From CAJXVA01 sp963761755 (lineage in GTDB: Bacteria > Myxococcota_A > Polyangia > Nannocystales > Nannocystaceae): 64,000 nucleotides of DNA. The notes below the pieces were generated by a model. That model worked only from the letters and a program-made list of their open reading frames with translations, did no database searches and was not told where the DNA came from. Below are positions 16,443 through 24,095 of this stretch, piece by piece. Both the position numbers and the translations under genes were made by a program. The stretch covers positions 93,114-157,113 of the forward strand of contig CAVXIC010000009.1 in NCBI GenBank assembly GCA_963761755.1, written 5' to 3'. Numbering within the stretch: position 1 is the first letter of the stretch; the number at the start of each line of letters is the position of its first letter.

Positions 16443-16913
16443 TCACGCGGTTCTTCGGTTCTCGGCGTTTCGCGCCCTTCGGTGCTCGCGAAACAGGAGC
16501 TTGGGGACGTCGATGGCGATGTTCACCCGCGCCACGTCGACCCGGTCCACCTCGCCGTCCTTCCTCATGAAAGCGCGGAACTGCAAGCCACGAGCGGTGT
16601 CGAAGAACGACAGGAAGAACGGGCAACGTTCGCGCTCCAGCGCCTGCATCGGCGACTCGACGGCGGCGGTCGGGGGGCTCACGGTGTAGAGCGCGCTCTG
16701 TCCCGATTCCTCGCTGTAGCGGATCGAAAACGCCGCGTCGAGCGGTAAGTCGAAGGTGTACATCGGCCCCCAGTCGCCCCAAACCCGGAAGTCGAGCGGT
16801 CGGAGGTCGGGGGTCTCGACCTCGATGAGGTACCGAGCCTGGTCCGAGCCGAAGCTCGCCTGAAAGTGTTTGGGTGCGAAGAAGCGCTGCATCTGGTCAT
16901 CGTAGGCGGACAT
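16443..16913 (-). CDS. Hypothetical protein (156 aa)
   Basis: ATG at 16911-16913. The product looks like a compact soluble beta-rich protein: ARYLIEVETPDLRPLDFRVW in the first half, then FFLSFFDTARGLQFRAFMRK and DRVDVARVNIAIDVPKLLF. No signal peptide, no metal motif and no family recognised. It is divergent from the lysR gene across an AT-richer gap, so the two could share a control region. The last 15 residues are Arg-rich. Confidence 0.6.
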   Translation of the reverse strand: MSAYDDQMQRFFAPKHFQASFGSDQARYLIEVETPDLRPLDFRVWGDWGPMYTFDLPLDAAFSIRYSEESGQSALYTVSPPTAAVESPMQALERERCPFFLSFFDTARGLQFRAFMRKDGEVDRVDVARVNIAIDVPKLLFREHRRARNAENRRTA

Positions 16914-17011
16914 GTGGATCTCCGTTCGCCAGCCTAGGCCGTCGGCGCTGTTTCATGAAGTAGATAATACCAAACCGACTCTTCGCCCAGAACGATATAG
17001 TGCGCCGCATC

Positions 17012-17887
17012 ATGGAGTGGTTGAACTTCCGACACCTCTACGCGTTCTGGGCGGTATGCCGGCACGGCGGGTTCGCGCGGGCCGCCGAGAGCATCCACGT
17101 GTCTCAGTCGACGGTGAGCGAGCAGGTCTCGCAGCTCGAGGACTATCTCGAGGAAGCGCTGCTGGTCCGAACGACGCGCTCGGTTCGAATGACCGAGCGC
17201 GGTGCGGCGCTCCTCAAGGTCGCGGACGACATCTTTGCTCGCAGCACCGAGATCGACCACGTCTTCCGCGACAAGAAGGAGTCGGCGACCCCCTCGAAGA
17301 TCCGCATCGGCATGGTCGGGGGCATCTCGCGGAACTTCATCTTCGGGCTGGTCTTCGCCACGCTCGTCGAAGGTCGCCGTTTCGGCATCGAAGTCGTCGA
17401 CGGGTCGTTCGACGAGCTCAATGGGCTGCTCAAGACCTTCGAACTGGACCTCATCTTCAGCCTGGAGAAACCTCGGCACAAGGATCTGCTCACGCTGACC
17501 TCCAAGCGCGTCGAACAGAGTCCGCTGTGTCTCGCGGGGACTCCGGACCTGATCCGCAAGGTCAAGCGGCGACGCCGAACCACCATTCCGATGGAGCTCT
17601 ACGCCTTCAGGCACCCGTTCGAAGGCGAAGACCCGTTGGCGACGGTCATGGAGCGATACCAGCTCGAGGGCTCGGTCCCCGTGACGACCGATGACATCTC
17701 TCTGCTCCGTTTCCTCGCCAACGCCGGTCGGGGGCTGGCGCTCGTTCCCGAGATTGGGGTGATGGAGGACCTCGGTGCGGGAAGCCTCTCCAGGATCCGA
17801 ATCGACGACGCGCCCATGGTCGAGTTCTACGCGACGTTCTTGCGAAGCGGCGCACATCGGGAGCTGATCGACGACTTCCTCGCCTGA
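17012..17887 (+). CDS. LysR-family transcriptional regulator (NhaR-like)
   Basis: 291 residues from ATG 17012 (an in-frame GTG at 17000 is possible). The N-terminal winged HTH is typical: FRHLYAFWAVCRHGGFARAA and HVSQSTVSEQVSQLEDYLEE. MEWLNFRHLYAFW and the effector domain resemble NhaR-type members, which respond to ions or stress. It lies 80 bp upstream of the permease-sulfate-activation operon in the same direction. The gap holds two small dyads, so it is the likely regulator of that operon. Confidence 0.85.
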   Translation: MEWLNFRHLYAFWAVCRHGGFARAAESIHVSQSTVSEQVSQLEDYLEEALLVRTTRSVRMTERGAALLKVADDIFARSTEIDHVFRDKKESATPSKIRIGMVGGISRNFIFGLVFATLVEGRRFGIEVVDGSFDELNGLLKTFELDLIFSLEKPRHKDLLTLTSKRVEQSPLCLAGTPDLIRKVKRRRRTTIPMELYAFRHPFEGEDPLATVMERYQLEGSVPVTTDDISLLRFLANAGRGLALVPEIGVMEDLGAGSLSRIRIDDAPMVEFYATFLRSGAHRELIDDFLA

Positions 17888-17898
17888 CCGATTATTCG

Positions 17899-17927
17899 GT
17901 TCTAGAGAACTATACTATTCATTGAAT
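17899..17927 (+). promoter_or_regulatory. Dyads between lysR and the sbtA-cysDN-icd operon
   Basis: An AT-rich gap holds gttct-ag-agaac (17899-17910) and attca-t-tgaat (17917-17927), both exact inverted repeats with short spacers. LysR proteins bind interrupted dyads (T-N11-A type) upstream of targets. The position 40-70 bp before the permease start fits an operator or activator site. No clear -35/-10 pair was identified. Confidence 0.4.
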
Positions 17928-17967
17928 CTACTTCGCCGCTGAGACGAGTCGGTCTAGTTTGAGGAGC

Positions 17968-18924
17968 GTGATCGACCCGATCATCCTCTTCTTCTGCTTC
18001 GGGATCCTTGCGGGCCTGCTGGGCATCCAGATCGCGCTTCCCCGCTCGGTCAACGAGTTCCTGACCTTCCTGCTGCTGTTCACCATCGGGCTCAAAGGCG
18101 GCGTGGAGCTCGAGCACGTCTCGATGCTCGAGCTCGCACCCAAGTTGGCCGCAGTCGCGGGGCTCGGCTTCGTCCTCCCCCTGATCGCATTTCCGGCGAT
18201 CCTCGCGTTCGGACGCCTGAAACGCGTCGACGCGGCGGCCCTCGCCGCACACTACGGCTCGGTCAGCGTTGGCACCTTTGCGGTGGCCATCGCCTTTCTC
18301 GACCGCGCGGACGTGTTCGTCGAGCCGTACGTCGCGACGTTCGTGGTGATGCTCGAGGTCCCGGCTATCCTCGTCGGTCTGCTCCTCGCGCGGGGGCTGG
18401 TGGTGGGCACCAAGATTCGCGGCAGCGTCGTCGAGGTCGTCAAGAGCCGCGCCGTCGTGCTCCTCCTGGGTGGCCTCATCATCGGGCGGATGGCGGGTTC
18501 GGAGGCGCTCACGCCCTACCTCCCGTTCTTCTTCGAGCTCTTCTCCGGGGTCCTCGCGTTGTTCCTGCTCGACATGGGGCTCACGGTCAGCGAGCACGTG
18601 CGGCACGTCCGTCGCCGGGCGGCGTTCCTCGTCGCCTTCGGCCTGCTCATGCCGCTGGTCGGGGCCACAGCCGGACTCGCGCTGGCGGCCCTACTGGGGC
18701 TGTCGCCCGGAGGCGCCACGATCCTCGCCACACTCGGCGCGAGCGCTTCCTACATCGCCGTGCCCGCAGCCATGCGGACCTCGCTCCCCGAAGCGAAGCT
18801 CGGACTCTGCCTCGGCGCCTCGCTCGGCGTCACCTTCCCCTTCAACGTCATCGTCGGGATTCCGCTCTACGCCTCCCTGGCTGGAGCGCACTCGAACCAC
18901 GACCATCCAGGACTGACGCCGTGA
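17968..18924 (+). CDS. SbtA-like (DUF897) permease
   Basis: About 318 residues with roughly ten hydrophobic segments. It matches the SbtA family of sodium-dependent bicarbonate permeases: DPIILFFCFGILAGLLGI at the start, FLLLFTIGLKGGVEL, AHYGSVSVGTFAVA, and GASASYIAVPAAMR near the end. The start is uncertain (GTG 17968 fits the family N-terminus; TTG 17959 is in frame). Its stop overlaps the cysD start by 4 bases. Family members carry bicarbonate, but the tight linkage to sulfate activation suggests that this one may import sulfate or a sulfur oxyanion. Confidence 0.8.
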   Translation: MIDPIILFFCFGILAGLLGIQIALPRSVNEFLTFLLLFTIGLKGGVELEHVSMLELAPKLAAVAGLGFVLPLIAFPAILAFGRLKRVDAAALAAHYGSVSVGTFAVAIAFLDRADVFVEPYVATFVVMLEVPAILVGLLLARGLVVGTKIRGSVVEVVKSRAVVLLLGGLIIGRMAGSEALTPYLPFFFELFSGVLALFLLDMGLTVSEHVRHVRRRAAFLVAFGLLMPLVGATAGLALAALLGLSPGGATILATLGASASYIAVPAAMRTSLPEAKLGLCLGASLGVTFPFNVIVGIPLYASLAGAHSNHDHPGLTP

Positions 18925-19823
18925 AACTTCCACCCCATCTCATGACCCTCGAGGCCGAGGCCGTCGGGATACTCCGCGAGCTCGCCGCGGAGTTCGACAG
19001 ACCCGTGCTGCTGTTCAGCGGAGGCAAGGACTCGATTCTCCTGCTCCACCTCGCGAAGAAGGCGTTTCGTCCCGCGCGCTTCCCCTTCCCCATCCTACAC
19101 ATCGACACCGGGCACAACTTCCCCGAGACCCTCGTCTTCCGCGATCGAGCCGTAGAGGCCCTCGGTGAGCAGCTCATCGTTGCGAGCGTGCAGGAGTCCA
19201 TCGACCGCGGACGCGTGCAAGAGGACCAGGGACCCCGCGCCAGCCGAAACAAGCTTCAGACCGTTACCTTGCTCGACGCGCTCCGAGAGAAACGCTTCGA
19301 CGCAGCGATCGGTGGTGGCCGCCGCGACGAAGAGCGCGCTCGAGCCAAGGAACGCATCTTCAGCCACCGCGACGAGCATGGTCAGTGGGACCCCAAGAAC
19401 CAGCGCCCCGAACTCTGGTCGCTCTACAACGGACGCGTGCGACCCGGGGAGCACTTCCGGGTGTTCCCTCTGAGCAACTGGACCGAGCTCGACGTCTGGC
19501 AATACATCTCGGCGGAGGCCATCGAGCTGCCCGAGCTCTACTTCGCCCGCCGACGTACGGTCTTCGAGCGCGACGGCATGCTCTATTCACCCGCGCCGTT
19601 CATCGAGCGGCTGCCCGGAGAGGACGAGTTCGAGGAGACGGTCCGGTTCAGAACCATCGGAGACATGACCTGCACGGGGGCTGTTCGCTCCGCCGCCGAG
19701 ACTCTCGAAGAGGTGATTGCCGAGGTCGCGGCTGCCCGACTCACCGAGCGAGGTGCGACGCGAGCAGACGACAGAGCGAGCGAAGCTGCGATGGAAGATC
19801 GCAAGCGCGAAGGGTACTTCTGA
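18921..19823 (+). CDS. cysD: Sulfate adenylyltransferase subunit 2 (CysD)
   Basis: 300 residues of the PAPS-reductase-like ATP pyrophosphatase fold. The P-loop is RPVLLFSGGKDSILLLHLAK; the family motifs HIDTGHNFPETLVFRD, AAIGGGRRDEERARAKERIF, RPELWSLYNGRVRPGEHFRV and NWTELDVWQYI are all present. With CysN it makes adenosine phosphosulfate from ATP and sulfate. The GTG start overlaps the permease stop (GTGA), and its own stop overlaps the cysN ATG, so the genes are translationally coupled. Length is normal. Confidence 0.95.
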   Translation: MKLPPHLMTLEAEAVGILRELAAEFDRPVLLFSGGKDSILLLHLAKKAFRPARFPFPILHIDTGHNFPETLVFRDRAVEALGEQLIVASVQESIDRGRVQEDQGPRASRNKLQTVTLLDALREKRFDAAIGGGRRDEERARAKERIFSHRDEHGQWDPKNQRPELWSLYNGRVRPGEHFRVFPLSNWTELDVWQYISAEAIELPELYFARRRTVFERDGMLYSPAPFIERLPGEDEFEETVRFRTIGDMTCTGAVRSAAETLEEVIAEVAAARLTERGATRADDRASEAAMEDRKREGYF

Positions 19824-21655
19824 TGAGCCAGCCAGCACGACACGACGTTCTCCGTTTCATCACCGCCGGGAGCGTCGACGACGGCAAATCCACGTTGATC
19901 GGGCGCCTCCTCTACGACACCAAGACGATCTTCGAGGACCAGCTCGAACACGTCGTCGACGCGAGCCGCCGGCGCGGGGACGCGCGGGTCGACCTCGCGC
20001 TACTCACCGATGGCCTACGCGCCGAGCGTGAGCAGGGCATCACGATCGACGTCGCCTACCGCTACTTCTCCACCCCGCGCCGCAAGTTCATCATCGCCGA
20101 CGCACCTGGCCACGCGCAGTACACCCGAAACATGGTCACGGGTGCGAGCACTGCGGATCTCGCCATCGTGCTCGTCGACGCGCGGTACGGGCTCGTCGAA
20201 CAGACGCGACGACACACCATCGTCGCATCTTTGCTGGGGATCCACCATCTCGTGTTCGCGATCAACAAGATGGACTTGGTGGACTTCGCCGAGCAGGCGT
20301 TCCTCGACGTCCGAGACGAACTCACCACGTTCCTCTCTCGTCTCGAGACCCACGACGTCACCTTCATCCCGATGAGCGCCCTGTCGGGGGACAACGTGGT
20401 GGACCGTGCCGATGCGATGCCTTGGTACCAAGGTCCGTCCCTGCTTCAGCATCTGGAGACCGTCCACATCGCCTCGGATCAGAATCTCATCGACGTCCGA
20501 ATGCCCGTGCAGTGGGTGATTCGGCCGCAGTCCGACGAGAGCGCCGACTATCGCGGCTACGCGGGCCTGGTCGCCAGCGGAGTGCTGCGGACGGGGGACG
20601 AAGCCGTCGTGCTGCCCGGCGGCCACCACACCCGCATCGAGCGAATCGAGCTGTACGGGGAACCCGTGGACGAGGTCCGGCCCCCCATGGCTGCCACCGT
20701 CCATCTGGCGGACGACCTCGACGTCTCCCGTGGCGACATGCTCTGTCGCCCCGGAAACCGACCAACGGTCGGGCAAGACCTCGACGCGATGGTCGTCTGG
20801 TTTGGCGAGGAACCCCTCCGCGAAGGAGCCCGGTACGCACTCAAGCACACCACGCGGTGGCTGCGAGCCAGCGTCACGCAGCTTCGCTACGAGCTGGGCG
20901 TGGAGAGCCTTCATCGGGACACGACGGTGGCTGCCCTGCATCGCAACGGCATCGGTCGAGTGAGCCTCCACGCGACCAAGCCTCTGTTCTACGACCCCTA
21001 TCGGCGGAACCGAACGACCGGCTCCTTCATCCTCGTGGACGAGACGACACAGGAGACCGTGGGCGCGGGCATGCTGCTACCCGAGTCTCGGGCGTCCACC
21101 CCGGACGCGGCCAGCAACGGCCTGTTCGTCGTCGGCACCGACCCCGAGTGCGGCGCGGACGAAGTCGCCCGAGGCCTCTCCGAGGCCCTCCGCACAGCGG
21201 GTGTGGACGCCGTGGAGTTGGAGCCGAGTAGCGACTCGCTCGAGGCCATCGACCGAGCGCTCGAGACGACGCGCCGCCGCGGCGAGTTCGTCGTTGCCTC
21301 GGGAGCCCGCGGGTACCGAGCTCCCATCGATGACACCCACACCATCGCGGAGCTTCCGAAGCGAGGGAGCCTCAGCGTCGTGATGGTCGTTCGGCTGCAA
21401 CCGGGCTGTAGGAGCCAGGCGATCCTCACCGCCGAAGCCATCGCCCACGATGGCCTCACGCTGGCCGGCTGGGTCGCCCGAACGACCGGCGCGGATCATC
21501 CCGATCAACTCGCTCGCCTGCGGAGATGGATCCCGGCACCTCTGCTGGGGACCCTGCCGCCCTCCGAGTCCCATCCTCGCGACCGAGCAGCACGCCTGCT
21601 CGACATCGCTCCACTCGACCTCACCCCAACGAAGACGAGGAACACACCACGATGA
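19823..21655 (+). CDS. cysN: Sulfate adenylyltransferase subunit 1 (CysN) fused to a degenerate BioD-like domain
   Basis: 610 residues. The first ~430 are CysN, an EF-Tu-like GTPase: AGSVDDGKSTLIGRLLYDT (P-loop), DGLRAEREQGITIDVAYRYF, DAPGHAQYTRNM (DxPG), NKMD, then beta barrels ending DPYRRNRTTGSFILVDE. The last ~170 residues are not the APS kinase often fused here; they resemble dethiobiotin synthetase (BioD). GTDPECGADEVARGL stands where GTDTGVGKT belongs; GARGYRAPIDDTHTIAEL, VRLQPGCRSQAILTAEAI and LAGWVARTTG follow the BioD pattern. The P-loop Lys-Thr is lost, so this half is probably non-catalytic, perhaps regulatory or structural. Confidence 0.88.
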   Translation: MSQPARHDVLRFITAGSVDDGKSTLIGRLLYDTKTIFEDQLEHVVDASRRRGDARVDLALLTDGLRAEREQGITIDVAYRYFSTPRRKFIIADAPGHAQYTRNMVTGASTADLAIVLVDARYGLVEQTRRHTIVASLLGIHHLVFAINKMDLVDFAEQAFLDVRDELTTFLSRLETHDVTFIPMSALSGDNVVDRADAMPWYQGPSLLQHLETVHIASDQNLIDVRMPVQWVIRPQSDESADYRGYAGLVASGVLRTGDEAVVLPGGHHTRIERIELYGEPVDEVRPPMAATVHLADDLDVSRGDMLCRPGNRPTVGQDLDAMVVWFGEEPLREGARYALKHTTRWLRASVTQLRYELGVESLHRDTTVAALHRNGIGRVSLHATKPLFYDPYRRNRTTGSFILVDETTQETVGAGMLLPESRASTPDAASNGLFVVGTDPECGADEVARGLSEALRTAGVDAVELEPSSDSLEAIDRALETTRRRGEFVVASGARGYRAPIDDTHTIAELPKRGSLSVVMVVRLQPGCRSQAILTAEAIAHDGLTLAGWVARTTGADHPDQLARLRRWIPAPLLGTLPPSESHPRDRAARLLDIAPLDLTPTKTRNTPR

Positions 21656-23103
21656 AGAAGACGACCATCACAGTTGCACGCGGGGACGGCATCGGACCCG
21701 AAATCATGGACGCCAGCCTGCGCATCATCGAAGCCACCGGCGCCCCCCTTTCCTACGAGTTCGTCGATGTCGGAGAGAAGGTCTATGAGACCGGCAACAC
21801 CTCCGGAATCGAGGCTGGGGTGTGGGACTCCATCCGGCGCACCAAGGTGTTCTACAAGGCGCCGCTGACGACCCCGCAGGGCACCGGGTTCAAGAGCATC
21901 AACGTCACGACGCGGAAGACGCTGGGCCTGTTCGCCAACGTCCGTCCCTGCCGCTCCTTTGCTCCGTTCGTTCAGACCAAGCATCCCCAGATGGATGTCG
22001 TCATCATTCGTGAGAACGAGGAGGACCTCTACGCGGGAATCGAGCATCGCCAAACCGACGAGGTCTACCAGACGCTCAAGCTCATCAGCCGCCCGGGCTC
22101 GGAGAAGATCTGCCGCTACGCCTTCGAATACGCGCGCGCCTTCGGTCGCAAGAAAGTCACCTGCTTCACGAAGGACAACATCATGAAGCTGACCGACGGC
22201 CTGTTCCATCGCGTCTTCGACGAGGTCGCGCAGGAGTACCCCGACATCGAGAACGAGCACTGGATCGTCGACATCGGCGCCGCGAAGCTGGCCGACTCCC
22301 CCGAGAACTTCGACGTCATCGTGCTACCCAACCTCTACGGCGACGTGCTCAGCGACGTCGCTGCTCAGATCGCAGGCTCGGTCGGTATGGCGGGCTCGGC
22401 AAACATCGGCCAGCACGCGGCGATGTTCGAGGCCATCCACGGCTCCGCTCCTCGTCGAGCGGGCCAGAACCTCGCCAACCCCTCGGGGCTCTTGATGGGC
22501 GGCGTGCTGATGCTGGTGCACCTGGGAATGCGCGACGTCGCCGAGATGGTGCACAACGCCTGGCTTCGCACGCTGGAGGACGGCCTCCACACCTACGACG
22601 TCCATCGCGACGGTGTCAGCAAGCACAAGGTCGGCACCCGCGAGTTCGCCGACGCAGTCATCGAACGGCTCGGCACTCTTCCCGAGAAGCTCGCCCCGGC
22701 GAGCTACCCGGCAGATCGCGCCTTCGAGGTGCCGCGAGCATCACGACGCACCCCAGCCGCACGCGCACTTCGTGGCGTCGATGTGTTCCTCTCCTGGAAC
22801 GAGCACGACCGCATCCCCGATGCACTCGGCCGTTCGCTCAGCGAGGCCAACGGAGACGGCCTCGAGCTCTCGATGATCACCAACCGGGGTCTCAAGGTGT
22901 GGCCCAACGGCGCCCCCGAGACGTTCTGTACCGATCACTGGCGCTGTCGATTCGAGGTCCCCGAGGGCGCACCGCCGCTGCAGCAGGCGAAGGTGTTCCA
23001 GCTGCTCACCCGCGTGGGCGAGCTGGGCTTCGACGTCATCAAGACCGAGCACCTCTACACATTCGACGGCGAGCCCGGCTACTCGCTCGGTCAAGGGCAG
23101 TAG
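21652..23103 (+). CDS. icd: Isocitrate dehydrogenase (long Thermus/Rickettsia-like form)
   Basis: 483 residues. It starts TITVARGDGIGPEIM; substrate and cofactor motifs follow: FKSINVTTRKTLGLFANVRP, VIIRENEEDLYAGIEHRQTD, CFTKDNIMKLTDGLFHRVF, VLPNLYGDVLSDVAAQIAGS and EAIHGSAPRRAGQNLANPS. The C-terminal extension of ~140 residues (VFLSWNEHDRIPDALG onwards) matches the long class. It converts isocitrate to 2-oxoglutarate with probable NADPH formation. The ATG overlaps the cysN stop (ATGA), so it belongs to the sulfate-activation operon, an unusual partner. NADPH supply for sulfate reduction is a possible reason. Confidence 0.92.
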   Translation: MKKTTITVARGDGIGPEIMDASLRIIEATGAPLSYEFVDVGEKVYETGNTSGIEAGVWDSIRRTKVFYKAPLTTPQGTGFKSINVTTRKTLGLFANVRPCRSFAPFVQTKHPQMDVVIIRENEEDLYAGIEHRQTDEVYQTLKLISRPGSEKICRYAFEYARAFGRKKVTCFTKDNIMKLTDGLFHRVFDEVAQEYPDIENEHWIVDIGAAKLADSPENFDVIVLPNLYGDVLSDVAAQIAGSVGMAGSANIGQHAAMFEAIHGSAPRRAGQNLANPSGLLMGGVLMLVHLGMRDVAEMVHNAWLRTLEDGLHTYDVHRDGVSKHKVGTREFADAVIERLGTLPEKLAPASYPADRAFEVPRASRRTPAARALRGVDVFLSWNEHDRIPDALGRSLSEANGDGLELSMITNRGLKVWPNGAPETFCTDHWRCRFEVPEGAPPLQQAKVFQLLTRVGELGFDVIKTEHLYTFDGEPGYSLGQGQ

Positions 23104-23211
23104 CGAGGTGTTCATGGTGTTCGTCGACTTCCACGCGATGCTCCGCGCGGACTTCGAGCGCGGGCTGGGGAACCTGGCGACGGTGGTGGAGAAGGCGCAG
23201 TCCAGCGCGGT

Positions 23212-23496
23212 CTAGGGGCCGAGCATGGCAAACGGCAAGGTCGAGCCGCCGGGCGTAAAGGTGGGCTGGTAGTCCACGCCCGGCTGGCCCGGAGCATCGG
23301 CAGCCCGCTGCGGCCCACCGGAGTAGGTGCGCTCCCAGACGTGGCCACGACTGGGAGCGGCCTTCGCCGATCCAGAGGCCAGTGCTGCCGCCCCGCCCGC
23401 CACCGCAGCCCCCGCGAACAAGGCCTGACGCCGAGAGAGTGCGGGGACAGAGGCGCGTGGGGCAGCTGTGGGTTGTTCCTCGAGCTTCTTGGCCAT
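23212..23496 (-). pseudogene. Truncated Tat-exported multicopper oxidase (N-terminal 94 aa)
   Basis: The ATG at 23496 opens a protein with a Tat signal: LSRRQALFAGAAVAGGAAAL. ERTYSGGPQRAADAPGQPG and VDYQPTFTPGGSTLPFAMLG follow, closely matching the mature start of multicopper oxidases, where the copper domains should come next. A TAG right after PFAMLGP ends it, and no copper ligands are present. Antisense there is a 33-codon plus-strand frame (23114-23215) that may be another relic. It is probably a gene truncated by rearrangement. Confidence 0.65.
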
Positions 23497-24095
23497 GAGA
23501 CTGCGACAATGTGTCGCATGCCGGTCAGGGGTGCAAATCGGGATCGTATTTCCAGCCCAGCTTCGATTTTCGTGGGCGGCGTTCTTGCGGCGGCGCTCTT
23601 GCGCTTGCGAGCCTCGCGGATCCGGCCTGCGGCATCGAGACCGAGACCACGCTGCCGGCCGACCGAACCGCCCGGAAAAACACGAGCGTCGAATCGTCAC
23701 CAGAGTCGAGCATGCCGCGCGGAGCATGCCGCGCGGGGCCGGCCGCGGGCCGAAGCAAGCCCGAGTGTCGCAAGCCGGACCCGCAACGGAGGTCGAGGTC
23801 CTCGCCGAACTCGAGGCGGCCGACGACGCACCAGGGTGGTCCTCGCAGACGGCTCGTCCAAAGCCCTCGGCCACGTCGGCGTCTCGCGTATTTGCGAAGT
23901 ACGGCATTCGGGCAGCGATGGATGCGTGGGGGCTCGAGTCGAGACTCGAGCGTTCGCTCAGCGCCGCTGCGAGGCTCCGCCGCGAACCCCTCCCAACGCT
24001 TTCGGTCGCGACCATCGACACAGACGCGGCATGAAGCTGCATGCCGAAGGGCCGCGGGGATTTGCACGGGTCGAGGCGGTTGCTAGGGTGCCGCG
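23497..24095. other. Gene-poor stretch with repeat copy 2
   Basis: 600 bp between the oxidase relic and the KaiC-like gene. A plus-strand frame from 23468 to 24034 stays open. Its last part, EVLAELEAADDAPGWSSQTA and then FAKYGIRAAMDAWGLESRLE, looks coding; its first half does not. The segment 23887-23986 is the second copy of the dispersed repeat at 648-747. Confidence 0.6.
23887..23986 (+). repeat. Dispersed repeat, copy 2
   Basis: Partner of 648-747. The conserved frame reads VFAKYGIRAAMDAWGLESRL and then ERSLSAAARLRREPLPTLS. No transposase gene adjoins this copy. Confidence 0.7.

Noticed and set aside
19823..21655. CysN C-terminus as an APS kinase (CysC)
   Set aside because: No GxSGxGKS P-loop and no APS-kinase motifs. 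The pattern fits BioD better.
23114..23215. 33-residue plus-strand gene
   Set aside because: It reads MVFVDFHAMLRADFERGLGN and more, quite natural-looking, but it is short, antisense to the oxidase relic and without a visible ribosome site. It is more likely another relic.
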